Below, in pieces: positions 27,425 to 37,652 of a DNA stretch of 64,000 bases (its first letter is position 1; each line of letters begins with the position of its first letter). A program made the position numbers and the translations under genes. This DNA is from Bacteroidales bacterium (GTDB lineage: Bacteria; Bacteroidota; Bacteroidia; Bacteroidales; JAGOPY01): assembly GCA_023229505.1 (NCBI GenBank), contig JALNZD010000020.1, forward strand, positions 6,591-70,590, read 5' to 3'. A model generated the notes under the pieces. The model saw only the letters and a program-made list of their open reading frames with translations, was not told the DNA's origin and did no database searches.

Positions 27425-28027
27425 ATGAAAAAATCTTTATTAGTTCTTATCGGTGTATTTGTATTCCTTGGCCTGATCGTGCTGATCGGTTTTCTTACTT
27501 CGATTTCCACTTACAACAAGATGGTGCAATATGACGAAGCTGTCACCTCATCCTGGTCACAGGTTGAGAATGTTTATCAACGGCGGGCTGACCTGATCCC
27601 TAACCTGGTAAATACTGTGAAAGGATATGCCGATTTCGAGAAGTCAACGCTAACTGCCGTTATAGAGGCCCGTGCGAAAGCAACCTCTGTAAATATTTCA
27701 GCGGATAACCTGAATGAGCAGACAATGGCGCAGTTTCAACAGGCTCAGGATGGTCTGAGTTCAGCCTTATCGAAATTGATGGTTGTAGTAGAAAGATATC
27801 CTGACCTGAAAGCCAATCAGAATTTCCTTGAACTCCAGGCCCAACTGGAAGGTACGGAGAACAGGATCGCCAATGAACGGATGAAGTTTAACGAAACTAC
27901 GAGAACTTATAATGTTTATATCAGGAGATTCCCGGCCAGGATTTTTGCCAGCATATACGGTTTTGAGCAGAAGCCCTATTTCAAAGCTGTTGAAGGTGCT
28001 GAAAAAGCGCCTGAAGTAAAGTTCTGA
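27425..28027 (+). CDS. lemA: LemA family protein
   Basis: A 200-residue membrane-anchored protein with one N-terminal helix (residues 4-26) and the LemA signature YDEAVTSSWSQVENVYQRRADLIPNLVNTVKGY. The fold is a helical bundle facing the outside or periplasm. Function is not established for the family; in Bacteroidota it regularly sits, as here, in front of two TPM-domain genes, which suggests a shared membrane complex. Confidence 0.92.
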   Translation: MKKSLLVLIGVFVFLGLIVLIGFLTSISTYNKMVQYDEAVTSSWSQVENVYQRRADLIPNLVNTVKGYADFEKSTLTAVIEARAKATSVNISADNLNEQTMAQFQQAQDGLSSALSKLMVVVERYPDLKANQNFLELQAQLEGTENRIANERMKFNETTRTYNVYIRRFPARIFASIYGFEQKPYFKAVEGAEKAPEVKF

Positions 28028-28058
28028 TGGGCCGAATCCTCTTATATCGTTGAATATT

Positions 28059-28502
28059 ATGATCAAAACTGCGAAAGTTTTTTTTACCAAAGAACAACGG
28101 GAAGATATCCGGCAGGCTGTTCTTAATGCCGAATTGGATACTTCCGGTGAAATAAGGGTCCATATCGAAACAAGCTGCAAAGGTGATGTACTTGACCGTG
28201 CGGCTTTTATTTTTGATAAAATGGGCATGCAAAAAACTGAAAAGCGGAACGGGGTACTTTTTTACCTGGCTGCAAAAAACAGGAGATTCGCTGTAGTGGG
28301 CGATAAAGGAATCAATGCCGTTGTTTCGGAAGATTTTTGGGATGATCTTAAAAATTTATTGCTGAACTATTTCCGCGAAGAAAGATTTACGGAAGGGTTT
28401 ATTGAAGGAATATCCATGGTCGGAACTAAACTTAAAGAGCATTTTCCTTACCAGACAGATGATGTGAATGAATTATCGGACAACATTAGTTTTGGGAAAT
28501 AA
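28059..28502 (+). CDS. TPM domain protein
   Basis: 147 residues forming a single TPM (TLP18.3/Psb32/MOLO-1) domain: FFTKEQREDIRQAVLNAELDTSGEIRVH at the start, the NGVLFYLAAKNRRFAVVGDKGIN core and a GFIEGISMVGTKLKEHFPY end. TPM domains have been linked to acid phosphatase activity and to membrane protein repair; the bacterial role is unclear. No signal peptide is present, unlike the next gene, so this copy may face the cytoplasm. The ATG at 28059 is preferred to an upstream TTG. It lies 31 bp behind lemA and 13 bp before the next gene. Confidence 0.85.
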   Translation: MIKTAKVFFTKEQREDIRQAVLNAELDTSGEIRVHIETSCKGDVLDRAAFIFDKMGMQKTEKRNGVLFYLAAKNRRFAVVGDKGINAVVSEDFWDDLKNLLLNYFREERFTEGFIEGISMVGTKLKEHFPYQTDDVNELSDNISFGK

Positions 28503-28515
28503 AGATTACTTACAG

Positions 28516-29334
28516 ATGAAATTAATTCGGAACATTATTCTTGCATCTCTGCTCCTGGTCACTTTGCCGGGGCGGGGTCAGGATATTCCTGAACCATTAT
28601 CTCCTCCAAGGCTGGTCAATGATTACGCCGGCATACTGAATGAAAACCAGTTCCGTCGCCTGGAATTAAAGCTGGAAAGATTCAACGATAGTTCTTCGAC
28701 GCAGATCGTTGTTATCCTGGTCAAGTCATTGAACGGGATTACAAAGGAAGAATATGCAGACCGTGTTGGCGAGAAGTGGGGCGTGGGCCAGAAAGGTAAG
28801 AACAATGGGATCATAGTTCTCGTAAAACCAAAATACCAGAATGAGAAAGGGGAAGCGAGTATATCCGTCGCTTACGGCCTGGAGGGGGTAATCCCCGATG
28901 CCACTGCAAAACGTGTTGTGGAGAATGATATGATGCCATATTTTAAAGCCGGTGATTATTTCACCGGTATTGACCGGGCAACCAATACGCTTATTTCCCT
29001 TTCCAAAGGCGAATTCACTGCCGACCAATATAAAAAGAAAACAGAAGGAAGCCCGTTCAGGCTTTTAGTTCCGATCATTATTATCATTATTATTATCATT
29101 TTCATGCGCAGTAATTCCGGCAACCATTATACGACCGGCAGTAAAGGAACCTCTATCTGGACCGCTTTATGGCTGGCTTCCATGATGGGCAGCCGCGGTG
29201 GCGGAGGCTCCTGGGGGGATTTCCGTTCAGGTGGCGGTAGCTTTGGCGGTGGCAGCTTTGGAGGCGGCGGTGGCGGTTTCGGAGGTTTTGGCGGCGGCTC
29301 TTTCGGAGGCGGCGGAGCGGGAGGAAGCTGGTAG
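28516..29334 (+). CDS. TPM domain membrane protein with Gly-rich tail (YgcG-like)
   Basis: 272 residues. Signal peptide (MKLIRNIILASLLLVTLPG), a TPM domain (about residues 30-165: LVNDYAGILNENQFRRLELKL ... ISVAYGLEGVIPDATAKRV), a transmembrane helix that is almost pure isoleucine (LLVPIIIIIIIIIFMRS), and a C-terminal tail of about 55 residues made of Gly-Gly-Ser/Phe repeats ending GGGAGGSW. This is the usual YgcG architecture. The ATG at 28516 gives a proper signal peptide. Third gene of the lemA-TPM-TPM set; function unknown. Confidence 0.88.
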   Translation: MKLIRNIILASLLLVTLPGRGQDIPEPLSPPRLVNDYAGILNENQFRRLELKLERFNDSSSTQIVVILVKSLNGITKEEYADRVGEKWGVGQKGKNNGIIVLVKPKYQNEKGEASISVAYGLEGVIPDATAKRVVENDMMPYFKAGDYFTGIDRATNTLISLSKGEFTADQYKKKTEGSPFRLLVPIIIIIIIIIFMRSNSGNHYTTGSKGTSIWTALWLASMMGSRGGGGSWGDFRSGGGSFGGGSFGGGGGGFGGFGGGSFGGGGAGGSW

Positions 29335-29645
29335 AAAATTCCAAATTCCAAACAAATTCAAATACTCAAATCTCAAAAATCAAACTATTTTGAATTTTAG
29401 TTTTTGAATTTAATTATTTGTTTAGAATTTGGTGCTTGGGGCTTGGGATTTTTCAGGCATCCTTCCGCATACTTTTCCAACATCTTCATTAAAAAAAATG
29501 AGCTTTTTGTGAAGAGCTAATTTATTTCTATTTTTATCCACTGATTATACAATGGATTGAATTTGCTTTGCTGATAAAATAAGCATCCTGTAAATCATAC
29601 TATTATTCTCGAGTTTTTAGCAAGGATTCATCAAATAACATTTAT
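29335..29645. other. Intergenic region with imperfect inverted repeat
   Basis: 311 bp, AT-rich. AAATTCCAAACAAATTCAAA (from about 29338) is roughly mirrored by TTTGAATTTAATTATTTG and GAATTTGGTG (29404-29432), so the region can form a long, weak A/U hairpin behind the TPM gene. The rest, including the actA leader, shows no convincing promoter and no open frame of note. Confidence 0.5.
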
Positions 29646-30821
29646 ATGTATAGATATTTACGCCGGACCATGCGCAAAATCCTGCCCGCCTTATTGCTCA
29701 TGACCATCCTGCTCACAGATGGGATATTCGCGGAAAGAACATTTTCCCAGGCTCCGGATGGAGCCCAGTTATTTCAGGCCTGTGCAATTTGCCATTACAT
29801 CGGAAAAGGTAAACTGATCGGGCCTGATCTTTATCAGGTAACCCAGCGCCGCGACCGGGAATGGCTGATCCGCTTTATCCGGAATTCCCAGGAAGTCGTG
29901 CAATCCGGCGATGAATATGCCGTAAAGTTATTTGAGCAGCACAATAAGCTTCCAATGCCACCTTTTGCCTATTCGGATGAGCAAATTAACGCCGTACTGA
30001 ACTATATTGAGAATTATAACAATACCAAAGTTACCACGGCAGTTATAAGTGATGCGACGACTGAAGAAACAAAGGCAGCAGATAATTTTTTCACTGATAC
30101 CAAAGATCACAAGCGACAGTTTGGCACCACTTTTATTATTTCACTTATTCTTTTGTTAGCCTCTGCATTTGATCTCTTTGTCACCAAGCTGATCAAAGCA
30201 CGCTTTGTTAATGTTATCGTCATATTAATTTCAGCTTTCATCATTACTGAAATCACAGTAGTGGAAGCTAAAAATCTTGGCCGTCAGCCAGGTTATGAAC
30301 CCGACCAGCCGATCCTTTTTTCCCATAAAATCCATGCAGGTGATAACCAGATTGATTGCAAATATTGTCATATCACTGTAACACAAAGCAAGCTTGCTGG
30401 CATTCCCTCTGTCAATCTGTGCATGAACTGCCATACGGCGGTCAGAAATGGCCGAAACACCGGGACAGTGGAGATTGCAAAGATTTACAGTGCAATTGAA
30501 ACCGGAAAACCCATCCAATGGATCAAGGTTCACAATCTCCCTGACCATTCTTATTTCAATCACGCACAGCACGTCGTTACAGGCAAAGTGCAATGCGAAT
30601 CCTGCCATGGCGATGTCAAAACCATGGACCGCATCCGGCAGATGCAGCCACTCAGCATGGGATGGTGCATCGACTGTCACCGCAAGACACAAGTACAATT
30701 CACGGAAAATGGTTATTACCAGAAATTCGTGAAACTGCATGAAGAGCTTAAATCCGGCAAACGAACCCGCATTACTGTTGAAGATGTCGGTGGCACCGAA
30801 TGCTCAAAATGCCATTATTAA
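29646..30821 (+). CDS. actA: Alternative complex III subunit A, hexaheme cytochrome c
   Basis: Electron-transfer subunit of the quinol-oxidising alternative complex III. A signal peptide (clearer from a second ATG at 29670) precedes a mono-heme cytochrome c domain (C46AICH50), then two membrane helices (about 155-200) and a C-terminal multiheme domain with five CxxCH sites (residues 238, 259, 317, 341 and 386: CKYCH, CMNCH, CESCH, CIDCH, CSKCH). That gives six hemes; classical ActA has five, the extra one being the fused N-terminal domain. It opens the act operon, 24 bp before actB. Confidence 0.92.
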   Translation: MYRYLRRTMRKILPALLLMTILLTDGIFAERTFSQAPDGAQLFQACAICHYIGKGKLIGPDLYQVTQRRDREWLIRFIRNSQEVVQSGDEYAVKLFEQHNKLPMPPFAYSDEQINAVLNYIENYNNTKVTTAVISDATTEETKAADNFFTDTKDHKRQFGTTFIISLILLLASAFDLFVTKLIKARFVNVIVILISAFIITEITVVEAKNLGRQPGYEPDQPILFSHKIHAGDNQIDCKYCHITVTQSKLAGIPSVNLCMNCHTAVRNGRNTGTVEIAKIYSAIETGKPIQWIKVHNLPDHSYFNHAQHVVTGKVQCESCHGDVKTMDRIRQMQPLSMGWCIDCHRKTQVQFTENGYYQKFVKLHEELKSGKRTRITVEDVGGTECSKCHY

Positions 30822-30845
30822 TTTTCTATTCAGAATTCTATACAC

Positions 30846-33800
30846 ATGGATGATATAAAACAATACTGGAGGAGCCTGGAAGAGTATGACGGCATGACTC
30901 CGCAAGAGTCGGGCCAGGAAAAGCTGCAACCAGAAAAAGAGTTTTTAGCAGAAGACCTTGCCCTGGAAGAAACGTCTGATAAGCCTAGCCGTCGTGATTT
31001 TCTTAAAATGCTCGGTTTTACGGTTGGCTATGCTGCCCTTGCCAACAGTTGCGAAATGCCTGTCAGAAAGGCTATTCCGTACCTCAGCCAGCCGGAAGAG
31101 ATCACGCCCGGAATCGCAAACTACTATGCTTCAACGTTTTTTGACGGTCATGATTACTGCAGTATCCTGGTCAAAACAAGAGAAGGAAGGCCGATCAAGA
31201 TAGAAGGAAATGCCCTTTCCAAACTGACCCAGGGCGGGACCAATGCCAGGGTGCAGGCTTCAGTCCTTAGCTTATATGACCAGGCCAGGCTTAAGGAGCC
31301 TCTGAAGGATAATCAAAATGCCAGCTGGCAGGTTATCGATCAGGAAGTTACTGATAAATTGAAGGCTATCAGCGGCAACAACGGGAAAATCGTCATTTTA
31401 AGCCCTACCATAATCAGCCCTTCATCCCGCAAGGCAATTGAAGATTTTAAAGCTGCTTATCCGACTACTGAATGGGTCGTTTATGACACGGTTTCTGCAG
31501 CCGGATTGCTGGATGCCAATGAGGCCAACTTCGGCATCCGGGCCATTCCGTCATACCATTTTGATAAAGCCGCACTGATCGTTGGATTTAATGCCGATTT
31601 TCTTGGCAACTGGATCCTTCCGGTGCAGTATTCAAGGGATTATGCCAAAGGAAGAAAGCTGATCAATGAGAACAAAATGTCGAGGCATATCCATTACGAA
31701 TCATGCCTCACCCTGACAGGTTCCAATGCCGATACGCGGGTGCAGATTAAACCATCGGAAGAGCTGATCGTCCTGCTGAGCCTTTTCAATGAATTAGCCG
31801 GCGAGAATGGAATGCAACCTGTAAGTGTTGCATCATCACCCGTTGACGTAAAGACTCTTGCCAAAGAACTAAAGGAAAACAAAGGCAAATCGCTGGTAGT
31901 ATCCGGCACTAATGACTTTTATGTCCAGGCGGCAGTAAATTCGATTAACATCCTGCTTGAAAATTACGGCACAACCCTGGATATGGCTCCGGTGATGTTA
32001 AAGCAAGGCAGCGACCGTGAAATGGCGCGGGTGGTAAATGAAATGAACGCCGGCACTGTCAGTGCCCTTTTCCTTTACGGGGTCAATCCTGCTTACGACT
32101 ATGCTGAACCGGAGGTGTTCATGGACGGGCTGAAAAAATGCGAACTCACCGTATCATTTTCTGACACCCTTGATGAAACCGCGCTTTTATGCAAATATGT
32201 GTGCCCTGATCACCATTACCTTGAATCATGGAATGACGCTGAGCCGCAAAAGAATTATTACAGCCTGGCCCAACCTGTCATCAACAATCTCTTTGACACC
32301 AGGCAGGCTCAGGTAAGCTTGCTGAAATGGACTGGGCAGGAAACCGGTTTTTACGAATTCATACAGGCTTACTGGGAAAAAGAAATCTTTCCGAAACAAA
32401 CTGAATTTCTTTCTTTTATACAATTCTGGAACAAGAGCTTACAGGATGGCGTTGCATTAATTGACCCCGGAACAGTCACTATTCCCGAATTTAAAGCAAG
32501 TGACCTGAGCCTTGCACCAGTTAACAGAATAGAAGGCATTGAACTGGTTCTTTATGAAAAAATAGGGCTTGGAACCGGCAGGCACGCCAATAATCCATGG
32601 CTTCAGGAATTACCAGACCCGATCTCCAAGGCGGTTTGGGATAATTACGTTTGTGTGGCCCCGTCATTCGCCAAAGAGCATGAGCTGAAGAATGAGGATG
32701 TAGTATTAATTAATAGAAGCATTGAGTTGCCGGTACTTGTCCAACCCGGCCAGCATAAGGATACAATCGGCATTGCTATTGGATATGGCCGTACCAACGC
32801 AGGAAAAGTAGCTGACGGAATAGGTAAAAATGTTTTCTCACTGGCACTAATAATGAATGGGTACCGGCAACTGGCAGGAAGAATGGTGACTATTGAAAAA
32901 GTTAACGGCAAAACCTATCCGCTGGCAACCACGCAAACCCATCATACCATGGAAGGGCGGGCGATTATCAGGGAAACTACCCTGGAACAGTGGAATGAAG
33001 ATCCTATGGCAGGCAATGAAATGCATGAGGAGATCATGAAGCAGAACCAGACCCTTTACAACCTGCCGGTTTTTGACAGCTATCACTGGAGTATGGCTAT
33101 AAACCTGAATGCATGCATCGGTTGCGGCAACTGTGCGATAGCCTGCCAGGCCGAAAATAACATAGCAGTTATCGGCAAGGAGCAGGTGAAAAACCGGAGG
33201 ATCATGCACTGGATCAGGATTGACAGGTATTATTCGGAAGAAGTGGATAATCCGGAAGTGACCCATATGCCTGTTATGTGCCAGCATTGTGATAATGCAC
33301 CCTGCGAGAATGTCTGCCCTGTGGCGGCCACCCCGCATAGTTCCGAAGGCCTGAACCAGATGGCCTACAATCGTTGCATCGGGACACGGTATTGCATGAA
33401 TAACTGTCCATTCCGGGTCAGGAGGTTTAATTGGTTTGAATATACTAATGAGAAAAGGTTTAATTACAACATGGGCAACGAACAGGAAAAACTGGTGCTA
33501 AACCCGGATGTTACCGTACGGTCAAGGGGAGTAGTCGAAAAATGCTCCATGTGTATCCAGAGGATCCAGGAGCAGAAGTTGAATGCCAAATTAGAAAATC
33601 ATATGGTCCGCGAAGGGGATATAAAGACTGCCTGCCAGCAGTCATGTCCCGGAGATGCCATCGTTTTCGGCGACATCAATGATCCGAACAGCGAGGTAGC
33701 TAAGCTGAACCAGAACCCGAGGACTTACCAGCTTCTCGAACAGCTCCATACGCTGCCTTCGGTTAGTTACATCACCAAGGTCCGGAATATGGATCCAAAG

Positions 33801-33887
33801 GATAAAAAACGGAATTATTCCATTAATTATCCGACTTATTCTTCCGGGGAAACATTGCCGGATGAGCACCAGGAAGAGAAACACTAA
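30846..33887 (+). CDS. actB: Alternative complex III subunit B, molybdopterin-oxidoreductase-like iron-sulfur protein
   Basis: 1013 residues combining a catalytically silent molybdopterin-oxidoreductase-like domain and an iron-sulfur ferredoxin domain, as in Rhodothermus ActB. A twin-arginine-type signal (SRRDFLKMLGFTVGYAALANSC) begins near residue 48, which would need the Tat system encoded at 13.2 kb. Cysteine clusters from residue 757 on (CIGCGNCAIACQ, CQHCDNAPCENVCPV, CIGTRYCMNNCPF, CSMCIQR...CQQSCPGDA) supply four Fe-S clusters. It passes electrons from quinol to the ActA hemes. Flanked by actA and actC in standard order. Confidence 0.93.
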   Translation: MDDIKQYWRSLEEYDGMTPQESGQEKLQPEKEFLAEDLALEETSDKPSRRDFLKMLGFTVGYAALANSCEMPVRKAIPYLSQPEEITPGIANYYASTFFDGHDYCSILVKTREGRPIKIEGNALSKLTQGGTNARVQASVLSLYDQARLKEPLKDNQNASWQVIDQEVTDKLKAISGNNGKIVILSPTIISPSSRKAIEDFKAAYPTTEWVVYDTVSAAGLLDANEANFGIRAIPSYHFDKAALIVGFNADFLGNWILPVQYSRDYAKGRKLINENKMSRHIHYESCLTLTGSNADTRVQIKPSEELIVLLSLFNELAGENGMQPVSVASSPVDVKTLAKELKENKGKSLVVSGTNDFYVQAAVNSINILLENYGTTLDMAPVMLKQGSDREMARVVNEMNAGTVSALFLYGVNPAYDYAEPEVFMDGLKKCELTVSFSDTLDETALLCKYVCPDHHYLESWNDAEPQKNYYSLAQPVINNLFDTRQAQVSLLKWTGQETGFYEFIQAYWEKEIFPKQTEFLSFIQFWNKSLQDGVALIDPGTVTIPEFKASDLSLAPVNRIEGIELVLYEKIGLGTGRHANNPWLQELPDPISKAVWDNYVCVAPSFAKEHELKNEDVVLINRSIELPVLVQPGQHKDTIGIAIGYGRTNAGKVADGIGKNVFSLALIMNGYRQLAGRMVTIEKVNGKTYPLATTQTHHTMEGRAIIRETTLEQWNEDPMAGNEMHEEIMKQNQTLYNLPVFDSYHWSMAINLNACIGCGNCAIACQAENNIAVIGKEQVKNRRIMHWIRIDRYYSEEVDNPEVTHMPVMCQHCDNAPCENVCPVAATPHSSEGLNQMAYNRCIGTRYCMNNCPFRVRRFNWFEYTNEKRFNYNMGNEQEKLVLNPDVTVRSRGVVEKCSMCIQRIQEQKLNAKLENHMVREGDIKTACQQSCPGDAIVFGDINDPNSEVAKLNQNPRTYQLLEQLHTLPSVSYITKVRNMDPKDKKRNYSINYPTYSSGETLPDEHQEEKH

Positions 33888-33919
33888 GTTCAAAGATCAG
33901 GTAATAAAAATCTCTCAAT

Positions 33920-35302
33920 ATGTATAAAGCAGAAGTCAGGGGCGAACTTATAAATGGAAATAAGAATTACGGGCAGATCACCCGCGAGGTCTTACGGCCA
34001 TTTGAAGCCGACAGGCCACCCAAATGGTGGTACATAGGATTATTTATCGGATTGGCAATGGTCATTATCGGCACCTGGAGCGTTATTACACTGGTCTCTA
34101 CCGGTATCGGGATATGGGGACTGAACAATAATGTCGGCTGGGGATGGGATATCATCAATTTTGTCTGGTGGATCGGGATCGGGCATGCCGGTACGGCATT
34201 TTCGATCTTTCTTCTTATACTTCGCCAAAGATGGAGAACTTCTATTAATAGGGCTGCCGAAGCCATGACTGTGTTTGCAGTTCTCTGTGCCGGCCTGTTC
34301 CCCATGCTTCACATGGGAAGGGTATGGGATGCCTTTTTCATCCTGCCTTATCCTAATACCCGCGGACCTTTATGGGTGAACTTCAACTCGCCTTTATTCT
34401 GGGACGTAGTAGCCATCAGCACTTATCTTATGGCATCCGGTGTTTTCTGGTACATGGGGATGATCCCCGATTTTGCCTCCATCAGGGAAAGAGCGACGTC
34501 TAAATTAAGAAAGAATATTTACAGCATCCTCAGTTTCGGATGGGTCGGTACAGCACGTGGTTGGTTAAGGTTTGAAACTGCCGCCATCCTGCTTGGCGGC
34601 TTAACCGCACCGTTGGTAGTTTCCGTCCACTCTATCGTATCTATGGACTTTGCTACATCCGTTATGCCTGGCTGGCATACGACAATTTTCCCGCCTTATT
34701 TCGTGATCGGTGCTATCTTTTCCGGGTTCGGCATGGTGATGACGCTGATGATCATTGTCAGGAAGGTTTTTAAATATGAAGATTTCATTACACAGGGCCA
34801 CCTCGATGCCATTGCCAGGATCCTGACATTTATCAGCCTGATCATGGGGACTGCTTACATGACCGAATTATTTATAGCATGGTATGGTGGTACTGAATAT
34901 GAAATGTTTACATTTATGAAGAACAGGATCACAGGTGACTACACTTTTGCATTCTGGACAATGATAACCTGCAATGCCATCATCCCACAACTTTTCTGGT
35001 TTAAGAAAATCAGAAAAAACCTGACCATGGTCTTTATCATGTCCATTATCATTAATATCGGGATGTGGTTTGAGCGTTACGTGATCGTGGTTACGTCCCT
35101 TTCCAAAGACTTTCTGCCTTCGAGCTGGGCAGCCTATCATCCCACCATTTATGATAAGGCCTTATTTATCGGAACACTGGGTATTTTCCTGCTCGGGATA
35201 CTGTTCTTCTTCAGGTTTATTCCCATGATGGCTATCAGTGAGCTTAAAGGTATTTTAAAAGAAACAAGTATTAAGAAGGATAAAAACCATGGAAAGAATT
35301 AA
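33920..35302 (+). CDS. actC: Alternative complex III subunit C, NrfD-like quinol-binding membrane protein
   Basis: Integral membrane subunit of the NrfD/PsrC family, 460 residues with about ten helices, carrying the quinol site. Family features include the soluble N-terminal segment with ITREVLRPFEADRPPKWW, WWIGIGHAGTAFS in an early helix, and NFNSPLFWDVVAISTYL. It overlaps actD by 14 bp. The order actA-B-C-D-E-F is complete here. Confidence 0.93.
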   Translation: MYKAEVRGELINGNKNYGQITREVLRPFEADRPPKWWYIGLFIGLAMVIIGTWSVITLVSTGIGIWGLNNNVGWGWDIINFVWWIGIGHAGTAFSIFLLILRQRWRTSINRAAEAMTVFAVLCAGLFPMLHMGRVWDAFFILPYPNTRGPLWVNFNSPLFWDVVAISTYLMASGVFWYMGMIPDFASIRERATSKLRKNIYSILSFGWVGTARGWLRFETAAILLGGLTAPLVVSVHSIVSMDFATSVMPGWHTTIFPPYFVIGAIFSGFGMVMTLMIIVRKVFKYEDFITQGHLDAIARILTFISLIMGTAYMTELFIAWYGGTEYEMFTFMKNRITGDYTFAFWTMITCNAIIPQLFWFKKIRKNLTMVFIMSIIINIGMWFERYVIVVTSLSKDFLPSSWAAYHPTIYDKALFIGTLGIFLLGILFFFRFIPMMAISELKGILKETSIKKDKNHGKN

Positions 35303-35837
35303 TATAGTAGGGATATATGACGACCCGGATGTCCTCGTGGCTGCTGCTAAAACGCTGAAGGAAAAGGATGTACGCATTAAAAACATCTTCAGCCCCTTCC
35401 CAATCCATGAGTTGTGGGATGTGCTGGGGTTAAAAACCCGGCTTCCTCTGCTGACCTTCATTTACGGGACTGTTGGTCTGATTGTCATCTATGCATTCCT
35501 TTACTGGACTTCGGTTGTCAATTATCCCCTGAAATTTGGCGGTAAGCCGCTGAATTCCCTTTCTTTTATCATCATCATGTTTGTCGGGACGATTTTCGTT
35601 GCGGTACTCTTTACTTTTTCGACCTTTTTTATCCGGCAGAAAATTGGCCCTGGCAAGAATGTCGTAATGATTGACCCACGTACGACTGATGATAAATTCG
35701 CCATCGTGATTGAAAAATCGGCCGAATTTACCGATGAAGAAGTCAGACGGATCAAAACCATCCTTAAGGAAACCGGCGCTGTTGAAATATCGGAAAAAAT
35801 CCAGCCTGATCATTATATTGAAGAAGAAAACGACTAA
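35289..35837 (+). CDS. actD: Alternative complex III subunit D (DUF3341)
   Basis: 182 residues with two membrane helices (about 58-80 and 95-118) flanked by soluble parts; the N-terminal GIYDDPDVLVAAAKTLKEKDVRIKNIFSPFPIH is the hallmark of DUF3341/ActD. No cofactor site. It is thought to stabilise the core of the complex. The start overlaps the end of actC, a coupling commonly seen for tightly stoichiometric subunits. Confidence 0.92.
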   Translation: MERINIVGIYDDPDVLVAAAKTLKEKDVRIKNIFSPFPIHELWDVLGLKTRLPLLTFIYGTVGLIVIYAFLYWTSVVNYPLKFGGKPLNSLSFIIIMFVGTIFVAVLFTFSTFFIRQKIGPGKNVVMIDPRTTDDKFAIVIEKSAEFTDEEVRRIKTILKETGAVEISEKIQPDHYIEEEND

Positions 35838-35850
35838 TAGTTGGTTCATT

Positions 35851-36426
35851 ATGATAAAGAGCTTTTTTAAATTCCCGGTCATCCCTTTGCTGGCAGTCAT
35901 GCTTTTCATGAGTTCCTGCAACCATAAACGCAATCAACCCGGGTATGCCTACATGCCTGACATGTATTATTCGGAGCCTTATGATGCGTATACTGCAAAT
36001 CCGGTATTCCGTGACAGCCTGACCATGCAGTTGCCGGTAAAAGGCACGATCGCGAGGGGGCATTACCCGGCTTATCCATACAAGCCTAAATCAGTTGAAG
36101 ATCAAAAAAGGGCCGGGTTAGAACTGGTGAACCCGGTACCTGTCAGTACAGGGGCCCTTGCTAAAGGCAAAGAACAGTATACTATATTCTGTATCAATTG
36201 TCATGGCGCTCTGGGAGATGGCAAAGGATACCTTTACACAAGCAAGCGTTTTCCTGCCCAACCCACTTCACTGATTGGAGATATTGTGAAAAATAAACCT
36301 GACGGTGAGATATACCATGTCATTACCCTGGGCTCTCTTTCAGGACTGATGGGCGCTCATGGCTCCCAGATTGCTCCCGAAAACCGCTGGAAGATCGTAA
36401 ATTATGTCAGGGAGCTGGGTAAATAG
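35851..36426 (+). CDS. actE: Alternative complex III subunit E, mono-heme cytochrome c lipoprotein
   Basis: 191 residues. Lipoprotein signal with acylation Cys23 (LLAVMLFMSSC), then a class I cytochrome c domain with C114INCH118 and a C-terminal NYVRELGK helix. It probably hands electrons from ActA to the oxidase or to soluble cytochrome c. The frame is open farther upstream inside actD, but the ATG at 35851, 13 bp behind actD, gives the only sensible signal peptide. Confidence 0.92.
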   Translation: MIKSFFKFPVIPLLAVMLFMSSCNHKRNQPGYAYMPDMYYSEPYDAYTANPVFRDSLTMQLPVKGTIARGHYPAYPYKPKSVEDQKRAGLELVNPVPVSTGALAKGKEQYTIFCINCHGALGDGKGYLYTSKRFPAQPTSLIGDIVKNKPDGEIYHVITLGSLSGLMGAHGSQIAPENRWKIVNYVRELGK

Positions 36427-36452
36427 TTATTTTGATGGAAGGAGAATCAATT

Positions 36453-37628
36453 ATGGAAAATTTTAATATGGATAAACAGCTCGTGATTTCAAAGAGGTTC
36501 AATTACCTGACCTATGTCCTGATGGGGATCGGGTTTGTCACAATTGTTGCCGGCTTCTTTGTCAATCCAACGAAAACCTGGGCTAATTACCTGATGAATA
36601 ACTATTACTTCCTTTCACTGGCTATAGGAGCAACTTTTTTTGTGGCTCTTCAGTATATCACCCAGTCAGGATGGGCAAGTGCTTTTATCAGGATACCGCA
36701 GGCCATGGCAAATGTGATCCCTGTGATCGCTGTCCTGATGATTCCGATCCTGATTTTCGGCTTGCCGGATATATACCACTGGGCACACCCGGGAGCTGCA
36801 GCCCATGATCCGATTATCGCTCATAAAAGCCCTTACCTGAACCTGCCATTCTTCATCTCCAGGTATATTATCTTTTTTGCCATATGGATTTTCCTTACCC
36901 AATACCTGAAGAGATTATCGCTAAAAGAAGACAGGGAGGGCGGAATGGCCAATTTCTACAGAAGTGCATTATTTTCCAAGATATATATTTTCACCCTGGC
37001 TATCACTTTTTCACTTGCCACTTTCGACTGGATCATGTCGGTTGATATTCACTGGTTCAGTACTATATTCGCTTTCAGGAATTTCGCCATGTCATTTTAT
37101 CATGGAACAGTAGTAATAACCTTGATTGTGATCATTCTAAGCAAGATGGGTTACCTGCCTTTTCTAACCAAAGCCCACATGAAGGATTTTTCAAAATATA
37201 TCTTTATCCTTAGCATCATCTGGACCTACCTCTGGTTTGCCCAGTATATCCTGATCTGGTACGCAAATATCCCGGAAGAGACTGTTTATTATTTACCCAG
37301 GACCAAAGGCGAGTTCAAACCCCTGTTTTACCTTGAGCTGATCATTAACTTTGCAATCCCGTTCGCATTGCTGCTTTCCAACTACCTGGTAAGCCATAAA
37401 AACACATTGCTTGCCATTTGTATTATCATCATCCTGGGACATTGGGTTGATCTATACCTGCAAATCATTGTTGGTACTTACGGAAAACTTCAAATCGGCC
37501 TGATTGAAATAGGCATGTTTACCGGATTTGCCGGAATGTTTGCCTATACTGTAGCTCACGCCCTCAAAGCAGCACCACTGGTACCGAAAAATCATCCTTA
37601 CCTGGAAGAAAGTTTGGGACATCATTGA
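36453..37628 (+). CDS. actF: Alternative complex III subunit F
   Basis: 391-residue membrane protein with about ten helices, resembling ActC but lacking some quinol-pocket features, in the last position of the act operon. Recognisable family stretches are TFDWIMSVDIHWFSTIFAFRN and the final helices HWVDLYLQIIVG. The ATG at 36453 is preceded by GGAG at a 9-bp distance; in-frame ATG (36435) and TTG (36432) starts exist upstream. In Bacteroidota the oxidase genes often follow directly, whereas here about 8.6 kb of maturation and unrelated genes intervene. Confidence 0.92.
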   Translation: MENFNMDKQLVISKRFNYLTYVLMGIGFVTIVAGFFVNPTKTWANYLMNNYYFLSLAIGATFFVALQYITQSGWASAFIRIPQAMANVIPVIAVLMIPILIFGLPDIYHWAHPGAAAHDPIIAHKSPYLNLPFFISRYIIFFAIWIFLTQYLKRLSLKEDREGGMANFYRSALFSKIYIFTLAITFSLATFDWIMSVDIHWFSTIFAFRNFAMSFYHGTVVITLIVIILSKMGYLPFLTKAHMKDFSKYIFILSIIWTYLWFAQYILIWYANIPEETVYYLPRTKGEFKPLFYLELIINFAIPFALLLSNYLVSHKNTLLAICIIIILGHWVDLYLQIIVGTYGKLQIGLIEIGMFTGFAGMFAYTVAHALKAAPLVPKNHPYLEESLGHH

Positions 37629-37652
37629 TATTATCCGGTTATAAGCTGAATT